DNA from: Akkermansiaceae bacterium
Lineage (GTDB): Bacteria; Verrucomicrobiota; Verrucomicrobiia; Verrucomicrobiales; Akkermansiaceae
NCBI GenBank assembly: GCA_030725745.1
Contig: JANRFH010000057.1
Location: forward strand, 131,037 to 195,036
DNA length: 64,000 nt
Direction of reading: 5' to 3'
Positions 1 to 8,048 of this stretch are shown here, one piece after another (the stretch's first letter is position 1; the number at the start of each line of letters is the position of its first letter). Below the pieces are notes generated by a model. That model did no database searches, had not been told where the DNA came from, and worked only from the letters and a program-made list of their open reading frames with translations. Both the position numbers and the translations under genes were made by a program.

Positions 1-70
1 CGAAAAACAATCCAGGCGAAGGCTCGGATGCCGCATCGAACGATCCCGGCACCCATCAGGCCTGAGACGT

Positions 71-805
71 TTACCAGTGATCCTCTCCGAGGATCGCTTT
101 AAGTTGTTTTTCCGCTGCTTCCGCCCAGCCACGGTTTGCCGCAGGAGACGCAGGTGATGGATGAAGAATCTTCGCGACCACCCCTCCACAGCCCAGCTCC
201 GCCTTCGCTTCCTCCATGCGCTTTTCCGCATAGGCTCCGACCCCGATCAAATATTCGGGCTCCAGCACCTCGATCAATTTCCGCAGGTGCTTCTGGCACG
301 CGGCATCCACCGGAGCCATCTCCGCTGCACGGATCTTGTCCGGCGTCAGGTTAGCCCCCGTATCCTTCATCCATATAAGCGGACAGAAATTGATCGCTAG
401 GTGATCCTTGAAAAAGTCCTTCGCCACCGGGAATTTCTCAGAAAAACATCCCCACAGCCGCCGCCCGCTCACCTCGGACTTCGGGCAATCCATGCCCAGC
501 ACCTTGCGCTTCGGATGCTCCTTCTCCGGCTTGCCGATCTTCGGCTTGAGCCCCATCCAATCCCTAACCATGGCAATTTCACCGAACGGCACCCCCGTCT
601 GCGCCATACCAAACGGCCCCGGATTCATTCCCAGCATCAGCACACGCTTCTTGGAATTTCCGAATTTTTCCAGATACCCCTCATACCCTTCTGCCGCATA
701 ATCTACAGTTAGGTATGTATGAGTCACTGGGTCGGAAAACTCCAATGGCCGCAGCTCATCAGCCAGCTCCCTCCCAGCAAGAATCAGTTTTTCGGAAATC
801 TTCAT
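71..805 (-). CDS. SMUG-type (family 3) uracil-DNA glycosylase
   Basis: Probable single-strand-selective monofunctional uracil-DNA glycosylase, which removes uracil and oxidised uracils from DNA as the first step of base excision repair. The 244-aa protein carries the family's first motif, GMNPGPFGMAQTGVPFGE, at about residues 59-76, with Asn61 in the water-activating position. The second motif, HPSPASPAANRGW, is at about 215-227 and holds the catalytic His215 and the loop that wedges the helix. Both are close to the versions I know from animal SMUG1 and bacterial SMUG1 proteins. The ATG is at 803-805. The neighbour is a divergent ion-channel gene, so it is probably a single-gene transcript. 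I am sure of the superfamily and fairly sure of the subfamily. Confidence 0.9.
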   Translation of the reverse strand: MKISEKLILAGRELADELRPLEFSDPVTHTYLTVDYAAEGYEGYLEKFGNSKKRVLMLGMNPGPFGMAQTGVPFGEIAMVRDWMGLKPKIGKPEKEHPKRKVLGMDCPKSEVSGRRLWGCFSEKFPVAKDFFKDHLAINFCPLIWMKDTGANLTPDKIRAAEMAPVDAACQKHLRKLIEVLEPEYLIGVGAYAEKRMEEAKAELGCGGVVAKILHPSPASPAANRGWAEAAEKQLKAILGEDHW

Positions 806-917
806 GGCAAAACCTAAGAACTCGCAGCTGAACCCGCAATACCTAGCAAGAAAATCCCATCCGCCACGTATCGAATGCGATTGAATGTGCTAGCAGGCAC
901 CATTACATAAAACAAAC

Positions 918-1751
918 ATGAGCGAAGCTGATCTAATTTTACTCCTTGAGAGGAAAAACGTATCCACCACTCGCCAGAAGCTCGCGGCATGGATCGAGTC
1001 TCGCCGTGTCCAGACCTTCGTCATCATCGCCATCTTGCTCAACGCAATAGTCCTCGGCATGGAAACTAGCCCGAGCATCATGGCGTCCTTTTCCACCGCC
1101 CTAATCACTATCGATAAGCTCTGCCTCGTCGTCTTCGTCATCGAGCTGATCATCAAGATGTTTTGCTACCGTCTCTTTTTCTTCCGCAGCGGATGGAACA
1201 TCTTCGATTTCTTCGTGGTCGGCATCGCCCTAGTTCCCGGTGCCGGTGTCTGGGCAGTCCTCCGCTCCCTACGCGTCCTCCGTGTGCTCAGGCTTCTCAC
1301 CGCCATCCCGAGCCTGAAAAAAGTCGTCGCCGCCTTCATCCACGCCATACCTGGCCTGTCCGGAGTGATGACCGTCATGTCCATTTTCTTCTACACCATG
1401 GGTGTCCTCGCCACGAAGCTCTTCGGTGCCAGTCATCCCGAGTGGTTCGGCACACTCGGAGCAAGCCTCTACACCCTTTTCCAAGTTATGACCCTGGAAA
1501 GCTGGTCTATGGGCATCGTCCGCCCCGTCATGGAGACACACCCATGGGCTTTCGCCTTTTTCGTCCCCTTCATCATCATCGCCACCTTCACTATCCTGAA
1601 TCTCTTCATCGGCATCATCGTTTCTACCATGCAAGAACTCTCCCTCGCACCGGAAATACAAACGCACACCGATCCAGAGCTGGTCACGCTCCTCGAAAGG
1701 ATCGATACCGACCTCAGGGCACTCAGGAAACAGATCGAGAAAAAGCCCTGA
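918..1751 (+). CDS. NaChBac/BacNav-type voltage-gated sodium channel
   Basis: A single-domain, six-transmembrane ion-transport protein (277 aa) expected to form a homotetrameric sodium channel in the inner membrane. S4 is the voltage sensor, with arginines every third residue (R116, R119, R122, R125). The pore loop reads TLESWS at residues 192-197, the glutamate-containing selectivity filter of bacterial sodium channels; potassium channels have GYG instead. S6 is at about 215-240. It is followed by a charged, probably coiled-coil C-terminal tail (about 255-277), as in channels that tetramerise through that tail. It ends with no gap before the convergent heme O synthase gene. In this protein family the physiological role is linked to motility, pH or osmotic behaviour in saline habitats; the role here is not shown by context. 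Confidence 0.93.
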   Translation: MSEADLILLLERKNVSTTRQKLAAWIESRRVQTFVIIAILLNAIVLGMETSPSIMASFSTALITIDKLCLVVFVIELIIKMFCYRLFFFRSGWNIFDFFVVGIALVPGAGVWAVLRSLRVLRVLRLLTAIPSLKKVVAAFIHAIPGLSGVMTVMSIFFYTMGVLATKLFGASHPEWFGTLGASLYTLFQVMTLESWSMGIVRPVMETHPWAFAFFVPFIIIATFTILNLFIGIIVSTMQELSLAPEIQTHTDPELVTLLERIDTDLRALRKQIEKKP

Positions 1752-2705
1752 TCAGCCCTTCCACGCAATCAACAACAGCGTCAGCGCCACTGGTAGATAG
1801 ATTAGCGTCGAGAAAAACAACTGACGGCACGACTTCCTCTCGCCATCTCCCAGAAACCTCACCCCCAACGCCGTAATCATCAGCGCCAGCAAAGTCCCGC
1901 CCACCAGCCACACCAGATTCGCAAAACCCCACACCCCCGGCAGCAGCGAAAAAGCCGCCAGCATCAGCGCGAAAATCACACATAGCAGCCCACTCTTCTT
2001 CCCGCTCACATCCCCGTTCGACCACATCTTGTAGCCCGCCTCCTCATACTCAATCCTGCACAGCCAGTTGATCGCCACGAAATGCGGTAGCTGCCAGAAA
2101 AACAATATCCCGAACAAAAACCACGCCTCGGGATCCACCACACCACCACCGCCACCCACCCAGCCAATCATCGGCGGAATCGCCCCGGGTATCGCACCGA
2201 CCAAAGTATTCACCGAACTCATCCGCTTCATCGGCGTGTAGACGAATACATAAATCGCCACCGTGGCAGCAGTTAGATACGCAGCCCAAGGATTCACCAT
2301 TACCGCGAGATGGATGATCCCCATCGCCGAAAGCACCCAGCCCACTCCGAACGCAGTCACCGGGCTCATCCGCCGCGATGGCAGAGGCCTGTCCGCCGTC
2401 CGTTTCATCAGCAGATCCAGATCGATCTCCATCAACTGGTTGAACGCAGCCGACCCAAACGCCGCCGCCGCCGTCCCGATGATCGTATGGAAAAGTATAT
2501 CCCATTCCATCGCCACGCCCTTCCGCGCCAGCAGGTATCCGAAAAACGTCGTCACCAGTACGAAGAAATTCAGCCGCACCTTCATCAGCACCGTCAGATC
2601 CTGACGGAGGTTCGGTGTTTTCACGGCTTCTTCTTCGATTTCCTGCACGTGCCCACTATGCAAAGGTTGGCAACCCTGTCGCGTAAAAACTCGATCCTGA
2701 CTCAC
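1752..2705 (-). CDS. ctaB: protoheme IX farnesyltransferase (heme O synthase)
   Basis: Transfers a farnesyl group to protoheme IX to make heme O, the precursor of heme A for terminal oxidases. It is an integral membrane UbiA-family prenyltransferase with about eight to nine hydrophobic helices. The first Asp-rich motif is NQLMEIDLDLLMKRTADRP, in which the usual first Asp is Glu. The second conserved block is YTPMKRMSSVNTLVGAIPG, followed by FWQLPHF. The first roughly 28 residues, from the upstream ATG, are not conserved-looking. A GTG near the sequence VKTPNLRQDL is an equally good start and would give about 289 aa. No cytochrome oxidase genes lie beside it. Confidence 0.93.
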   Translation of the reverse strand: MSQDRVFTRQGCQPLHSGHVQEIEEEAVKTPNLRQDLTVLMKVRLNFFVLVTTFFGYLLARKGVAMEWDILFHTIIGTAAAAFGSAAFNQLMEIDLDLLMKRTADRPLPSRRMSPVTAFGVGWVLSAMGIIHLAVMVNPWAAYLTAATVAIYVFVYTPMKRMSSVNTLVGAIPGAIPPMIGWVGGGGGVVDPEAWFLFGILFFWQLPHFVAINWLCRIEYEEAGYKMWSNGDVSGKKSGLLCVIFALMLAAFSLLPGVWGFANLVWLVGGTLLALMITALGVRFLGDGERKSCRQLFFSTLIYLPVALTLLLIAWKG

Positions 2706-2766
2706 ATCCCCTCCAACCTTTCCACTTCCCTAATTCCTCCATCTCACCAAGCTATCCGGAAATCCC

Positions 2767-4113
2767 ATGAACAAATCCTCCATCCTCCTCCGAAGCTCCA
2801 TCACAGCCGCCCTCGGCGGCCTCCTTTTCGGCTTCGATACCGTCGTCATCTCCGGAGCGGAAAAAACCATCCAGTCCCTCTGGGGACTCAGCGATGGCAT
2901 CCACGGCCTCGCTATCAGCATGGCGCTCTGGGGCACCGTCCTCGGCGCACTCATTGGCGGTATCCCTACAGAAAAATTTGGCCGCAAAAACACCCTCATC
3001 GGTATCGGTATCTTGTATTTCGTCTCCGCCATCTGGTCTGGACTCGCCTTCAGCCCCTACGATTTCATGGTTGCCCGCTTCCTCGGCGGTATGGGCATCG
3101 GTATCTCTACCGTCGTCTCACCCCTCTACATCTCAGAGATCGCACCTCCCGAGCGCCGCGGCCGCCTCACCGGCCTCTACCAGTTCAATATCGTCGCCGG
3201 CATCCTCATCGCTTTCCTTTCCAATTACCTCATCGGAAAATTCATGCTCAGCGATTCCGCATGGCGCTGGATGCTCGGGGTCGAGGCCATCCCAGCGCTC
3301 TTCTACATCCTAGCCTCTCTCTCCGTCCCAGAAAGCCCCCGCTGGCTCCTCGCCAGAAACAAACGCCCCGAAGCTGCGGAAATCCTCCGCCGCCTTGAGC
3401 CCGAAATGTCCGTTGAAGACACCGAACAACGCATCACCGAAATTACCTCCGCAGATACCGAATCAAAAACTGGCCTGCAAATCCCCTTCCTCAGCAAGCC
3501 CCTCCTCAAACCCATCTCCCTCGCCTTCTTCATCGCCTTTTTCAACCAACTCTCCGGCATCAACGCCATCCTCTACTTCGCCCCCCGCATCTTCGAGATG
3601 ACCGGACTCGGTACCAAAGCAGCCCTCCTCCAATCCATCGGCATCGGCTTCACCAACCTCATTTTCACCTTCGTCGGCCTCTGGCTCATCGACCGCATCG
3701 GTCGCAAGAAACTCCTCATCATCGGCTCCTTCGGCTACATCATCTCCCTCGGTCTCTGCGCATGGGCTTTCAAAACTGAAAACTTCGGCATCGTTCCCTT
3801 AACCATCTTCTTCTTCATCGCCTCCCACGCCGTCGGCCAAGGCGCCGTCATCTGGGTCTTCATCTCGGAAATTTTCCCAGACCGCCACCGCGCCGCCGGC
3901 CAATCCCTCGGCACTTCCACCCACTGGGTCTTGGCTGCCCTCATCACCCTCGCCTTCCCCATCGCCGTAGGTGCCTTCGCCCCAGAACTCATCTTCGGCT
4001 TCTTCGCCTTCATGATGATCCTCCAACTCATCTGGGTCGTCACCCTCGTGCCGGAAACGAAAGGCATCCCCCTGGAAAAGGTCTTCAAAAATCTAGGAAC
4101 CTCCAAACCCTAG
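2767..4113 (+). CDS. MFS sugar porter (XylE/GLUT-like)
   Basis: Twelve-helix major facilitator of the sugar porter family, 448 aa, probably a proton-coupled monosaccharide importer. Signature elements in order: GGLLFGFDTVVISGA in helix 1, the loop 2-3 motif with EKFGRKN, the PESPRWLL motif after helix 6, a QQ-like NQLSGINAILYFAP motif in helix 7, DRIGRKKL between helices 8 and 9, and PETKG after helix 12. These are the standard fingerprints that separate sugar porters from other MFS families. The substrate cannot be read from the sequence. It is transcribed away from ctaB and stands alone. Confidence 0.93.
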   Translation: MNKSSILLRSSITAALGGLLFGFDTVVISGAEKTIQSLWGLSDGIHGLAISMALWGTVLGALIGGIPTEKFGRKNTLIGIGILYFVSAIWSGLAFSPYDFMVARFLGGMGIGISTVVSPLYISEIAPPERRGRLTGLYQFNIVAGILIAFLSNYLIGKFMLSDSAWRWMLGVEAIPALFYILASLSVPESPRWLLARNKRPEAAEILRRLEPEMSVEDTEQRITEITSADTESKTGLQIPFLSKPLLKPISLAFFIAFFNQLSGINAILYFAPRIFEMTGLGTKAALLQSIGIGFTNLIFTFVGLWLIDRIGRKKLLIIGSFGYIISLGLCAWAFKTENFGIVPLTIFFFIASHAVGQGAVIWVFISEIFPDRHRAAGQSLGTSTHWVLAALITLAFPIAVGAFAPELIFGFFAFMMILQLIWVVTLVPETKGIPLEKVFKNLGTSKP

Positions 4114-4172
4114 CCCTACAAAGGACTGCGAGCTTCAGCCCGCCCCGTTGCCTCGGCGCCATACGCGAGACC

Positions 4173-4787
4173 TTACCTAAGTTCCGCTTCCCACTTCTCC
4201 AACATACCTTCCAGCCTTTCTATCTCAGCCCTTTGGCGACCAAGTTGATAGTCATCCACCCAACAATCCTTATAGTTGTAGATCGCGTTATGCTGCCAGA
4301 ATGTCCGTTCACGTTCGATCTGAGCCTTCAACCCATCGGCAACGCCCACCCTTGCGGTGTAACATGAAACACTCCACCCGCAGAGGATTGAGGAAAAGAT
4401 TAGAACCGAAAATCTCATCCTCCACTTCCCGTTAACACCGGAAGAACATAACCAAGCGCCCGAAAGCCCTAGAGCGGAGGCGAAAAAGGATAAAAACAAA
4501 AACGTTCCCGCCAACGACCACGGGAAAGGCCCAGAATTTTCCGTGTAGTAATCTATTGGCGGATGATACCAATTCCCTCCGCTGAAACTGTAGAATGCAG
4601 GAATCTGGTAGCATGCAGATATGCAAAATTGAAACCAAAAGAGCCCCCATAGGGTCGTGCCGATCAAAACCACATTCATTAATGCCTCTCGCTCACGAGG
4701 CGTTCTCTCCTCGTATCTAGGCCTAAACCGATAACCGACTTCCAGAGGAAGCCGCGACTGTTCAGGGATGAGCAGTTTCGCAGGCAT
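4173..4787 (-). CDS. hypothetical three-helix membrane protein
   Basis: A 204-aa protein I do not recognise. The first 40 residues are polar with many Arg, Glu and Pro. Three hydrophobic segments follow (about 38-62, 92-115, 125-147), then a hydrophilic C-terminal tail of about 55 residues that is rich in charged residues and likely helical (ends QRAEIERLEGMLEKWEAELR). It starts with ATG at 4785-4787 and is flanked by untranslated gaps of about 60 and 100 bases. No catalytic motif is visible and the neighbours give no clue. Confidence 0.7.
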   Translation of the reverse strand: MPAKLLIPEQSRLPLEVGYRFRPRYEERTPREREALMNVVLIGTTLWGLFWFQFCISACYQIPAFYSFSGGNWYHPPIDYYTENSGPFPWSLAGTFLFLSFFASALGLSGAWLCSSGVNGKWRMRFSVLIFSSILCGWSVSCYTARVGVADGLKAQIERERTFWQHNAIYNYKDCWVDDYQLGRQRAEIERLEGMLEKWEAELR

Positions 4788-4890
4788 GGATCATCCTACC
4801 GAGCAGGAAAAACGTGTCAACACGGTGGAAGGAACGCGGATAGAATGCCCCACCGGTTACTTTAGTCCGCAGAACCACTTCTCATGCTGA

Positions 4891-7704
4891 CTAACGTCCG
4901 CGTTCCATTGCCGCCTTGATTTCCGCCAGCTTGTCGCGCTCCGGAGCAGCACCCCGTGCCTGATCCGGCTTACCACCGCCTTTACCGCCGCCGATGGCTG
5001 CGAGTTCGCGAAGGATATCACCGGCTTTCTGGCCTTTGGCGATTGCATCCGCTCCACAATGCACTGCGAGGTGAAGTTTCTCCCCATCATCGACGATCAA
5101 CAGCGCCGCACCGGCGAAGCCCTTTTTCTTCAGCCCGTTCTGAAGCTCTTGGAGAAGGGATGCATCCGACTCGAAGCTCTCGATGATCGTATCCCCTTTT
5201 TCAATGAGTTCGGAAAGCGCCTCGTCTGCCATCGCCGCAGCTTGTGCTGATTGGATTTTTTTGATGCTTTTCTCCGCCTCAATCGCTGCGTTTTGCGTTT
5301 CCTCAAGCGTGCGCATGCCGTGTTCGAAGGTGGCGTTGATCTGGGAAATATCTGCACGTTCCACGAGCATCGCGCCCATGATGTGCGGGAATTCGTTTAC
5401 TGTTAGCGGCTCCTCTCCCAGCTCGACTAATTTCTGATTAGCAGCTTTCAGCTTCTCGTTGGCGAGCTTGAGATCTGCACTCCACTTCTCCGTATTTTCA
5501 CGAATCAATGACCAAGCAGACTCACCGCAAACCGCCTCGATACGGCGGACTCCGGAAGCGATGGCACCCTCTGATTTGATTTTGAAAAGCCCAATCTCTC
5601 CGGTGTCACGGACGTGAGTGCCTCCGCAGAGTTCCATCGAATATCCGTCGAGCGCATTGCGTGCACGACCAATCTCCACCACCCGCACGATCTCTCCGTA
5701 TTTATCGCCAAAGAACTGCATGATGTCTTTCCGATCCTTGATGTCGGCGTGTTTCACCTCTGTCCAGGAGACGGCCATGTTTTGCTTGATCGCCCCGTTG
5801 ACCATTTCCTCCATTTCGGAAATCTGCTTCGGAGTGAGTGCTGAGCTGTTGAAGTCGAAACGCAGGCGATTCTCATCCACAGAAGAGCCCTGTTGTGATG
5901 CATCCTGAGAAACCGCTTCGTGCAACGCCCAGTGAAGAAGGTGGGTCGCGGTGTGGTGCGCCTCAATGGGGCGGCGGCGAGTGATGTCGATTTTCAACTT
6001 CACCTGGTCTCCCACCTTGAGCGCGGATGACGCATCCACGATGTGTGCGCGTGCCTTGCCGATCTGTTGGGTGCCTGCCACTTCGATCTCCTCGGAGCCA
6101 GATACTAGCACTCCAGTATCTCCTGCTTGGCCACCCATTTCCGCGAAGAAAACGGTCTTGTCGGTGATGACAAACAGCGAGTCATCTTGCGGATGGATCT
6201 CCACGATCGTCGCATCGGTTTCATCCGCGTCGAATCCAACGAACTCGGTGACAGCCTCTGAGGAAACATCAAGTGCCCGCACGACGGTGGATTTCTGAGC
6301 TGCCTGAGCCGTCTTCCGTTGCTGCTCCATGAGCTTCTCGAAACGCATCATATCCAGCTTCAGCCCGCGCTCTGCGCAAAGCAGTTCCGTGAGGTCGATC
6401 GGGAATCCGAACGTGTCATAAAGTTGGAACGCCACGTCACCAGAAAGTTCACCGGCAGTAAGACCGGTCACTTCTTCCTCAAAGCGCTTCAAGCCCCGAT
6501 CCAGCGTCTGGTTGAAACTCGCCTCTTCGGCTTCCAGCGTTTTCTTCACAGACTCCTGTCGCGTTTTCAGTTCCGGGAACACATCCCCCATCTGATCCAC
6601 CAGCGCCACGGCGAGATCGCCGAAGAACGGTTTTTCACCGGAGAAACCTAGCTGGCGCCCGTAACGAACCGCTCTCCGCAAAATACGGCGAAGCACGTAG
6701 TTGCGCCCGTTATTGCCCGGCATGATGCCGTCAGCAATGGAGAAACTCAGTGTCCGCAGGTGATCCGCGATGACCCGGAAGGCCACCGCTGTCTTCATCT
6801 CCTCGGAAAACGCTGCACGATCTGCACCCGGCTCGGGATAGATGTCGGTGTAGGTTTTTCCGCTCAGCTCTTCCAGTTTCCGGAAAATCGGTTGGAAAAC
6901 ATCTGTCGCGTAGTTCGTCGGTTTCTTGGAAAAATCGGTGAAGCCTTTCGTGTTCTGGATCAGCGAGCAGGCGCGCTCGAAGCCCATTCCCGTATCCACA
7001 TGCTTCGCTGGCAGATCGCGGAAGGTGCCGTCCGCCTCCGCATTGTATTGGATGAAGACGAGGTTCCAGATCTCGATGCAGAGGTCGGAATCCATGTTCA
7101 CCAGCTTGCCGCCGGAGTCGGCGTTCGGCGTGAGGTCGACGTGTAGTTCGGAGCACGGTCCGCACGGCCCGGTCTCGCCCATCATCCAGAAGTTGTCCTT
7201 CACGTTGCCGTTGACGATGTGCACGGCGGGGTCGAGCCCCTTGCTTTTGAAAAGTTCCGCCCAGAGATCATACGCCTCTTGGTCGAACGAAGACGGGTCC
7301 CCTTCACCCGGATTATAAACGGTGGCGTAGAGCCTTTCCGCAGGCACGCCCCACTTCTCGACGATCAGCTCCCAACCCCACGCGATGGCTTCCTTTTTGA
7401 AATAATCACCGAAAGACCAGTTCCCCAGCATCTCGAAAAACGTGTGGTGATAGGTATCGTAGCCGACATCCTCCAGGTCGTTGTGCTTGCCGCCGGCACG
7501 GATGCATTTCTGCGTATCAGCTGCACGCGGCGGGCTGTAGGGAGCTTTTTCCGTCCCGAGGAAATACGGCACGAACTGATTCATGCCCGCGTTGGTGAAA
7601 AGCAAACCCGGCGATTGCGGCATCAGCGAGGCGGAGGGCACGACGGTGTGCTGTTTTTCACTGAAAAATTCTAGGAAGGAGGCGCGGATCTCTGAGGCAG
7701 TCAT
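4891..7704 (-). CDS. alaS: alanyl-tRNA synthetase
   Basis: Attaches alanine to tRNA(Ala) and edits mischarged Ser/Gly-tRNA(Ala). The ~937-aa protein has the class II catalytic core at the N-terminus (ASFLEFFSEKQHTVVPSASL, then FTNAGMNQFVP). The editing domain follows, with the zinc-site motifs HHTATHLLHWAL and CGGTHV. The C-terminal C-Ala region is glycine-rich (GGGKGGGKPDQARG). I chose the ATG at 7702-7704 (MTASEIRASFL), which matches the usual AlaS N-terminus. A GTG 24 bases upstream is also in frame. The gene is divergent from glyS, so two aminoacyl-tRNA synthetases share one intergenic region. Confidence 0.98.
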   Translation of the reverse strand: MTASEIRASFLEFFSEKQHTVVPSASLMPQSPGLLFTNAGMNQFVPYFLGTEKAPYSPPRAADTQKCIRAGGKHNDLEDVGYDTYHHTFFEMLGNWSFGDYFKKEAIAWGWELIVEKWGVPAERLYATVYNPGEGDPSSFDQEAYDLWAELFKSKGLDPAVHIVNGNVKDNFWMMGETGPCGPCSELHVDLTPNADSGGKLVNMDSDLCIEIWNLVFIQYNAEADGTFRDLPAKHVDTGMGFERACSLIQNTKGFTDFSKKPTNYATDVFQPIFRKLEELSGKTYTDIYPEPGADRAAFSEEMKTAVAFRVIADHLRTLSFSIADGIMPGNNGRNYVLRRILRRAVRYGRQLGFSGEKPFFGDLAVALVDQMGDVFPELKTRQESVKKTLEAEEASFNQTLDRGLKRFEEEVTGLTAGELSGDVAFQLYDTFGFPIDLTELLCAERGLKLDMMRFEKLMEQQRKTAQAAQKSTVVRALDVSSEAVTEFVGFDADETDATIVEIHPQDDSLFVITDKTVFFAEMGGQAGDTGVLVSGSEEIEVAGTQQIGKARAHIVDASSALKVGDQVKLKIDITRRRPIEAHHTATHLLHWALHEAVSQDASQQGSSVDENRLRFDFNSSALTPKQISEMEEMVNGAIKQNMAVSWTEVKHADIKDRKDIMQFFGDKYGEIVRVVEIGRARNALDGYSMELCGGTHVRDTGEIGLFKIKSEGAIASGVRRIEAVCGESAWSLIRENTEKWSADLKLANEKLKAANQKLVELGEEPLTVNEFPHIMGAMLVERADISQINATFEHGMRTLEETQNAAIEAEKSIKKIQSAQAAAMADEALSELIEKGDTIIESFESDASLLQELQNGLKKKGFAGAALLIVDDGEKLHLAVHCGADAIAKGQKAGDILRELAAIGGGKGGGKPDQARGAAPERDKLAEIKAAMERGR

Positions 7705-7743
7705 GGTGAGGGGCGGGAAACTGACCACTCACGCGGAAATTTT

Positions 7744-7840
7744 AAACTCTAAACTTTAAACCCGAAGCAAGAGGTCATCACACTGATCAAGCTCGGCTTC
7801 TCGGTCTCCTTTGAAGCTTAAGGTTTAAAGTTTAGAGTTT
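7744..7840. repeat. inverted pair of the TTTAAAGTTTAGAGTTT repeat family
   Basis: The left arm AAACTCTAAACTTTAAACC (7744-7762) and the right arm GGTTTAAAGTTTAGAGTTT (7822-7840) are perfect reverse complements, 19 bp each, around 59 bases. Single copies of the same family occur just upstream of the genes starting at 22266, 35349 and 57055. Confidence 0.85.
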
Positions 7841-7898
7841 CAAAGTTCATGGCACGAAAAACGCTTCAAATCATGGTATTCCCGTGGTTAGCGGATGG

Positions 7899-7947
7899 GC
7901 TGCGGCGAATTCCTATTTCCCACTGGGAGAAAAGGGTTCGCCGCAGC
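7899..7947 (+). promoter_or_regulatory. stem-loop in the glyS leader
   Basis: GCTGCGGCGAA (7899-7909) pairs perfectly with TTCGCCGCAGC (7937-7947). A second short stem, TCCCA/TGGGA, sits inside the loop. It lies about 100 bases before the glyS ATG and has no U-tract. It may be a transcript leader structure or a small repeat; no regulatory role is proven. Confidence 0.45.
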
Positions 7948-8048
7948 GATCCGAGTGGGGTTTCTCGATATAAACGCTGCCGGAATTGATGTTGCCGCCC
8001 CGTCAGACGTGTGTTCTCATCCGCGCCCCTCAGAACGGGATTGATTTT

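Larger units (their letters stand above)
7705..8048. other. alaS-glyS divergent intergenic region
   Basis: About 340 bases with no gene. It holds a 19-bp inverted repeat of a dispersed family (7744-7840) and an 11-bp perfect inverted repeat (7899-7947) on the glyS side; both are listed separately. No T-box consensus was recognised by eye. Confidence 0.7.

Noticed and set aside
2310..3398. Long plus-strand open frame overlapping ctaB and the sugar porter
   Set aside because: Arg/Pro/His-rich composition with no family motif; it is in another frame of two clear genes.
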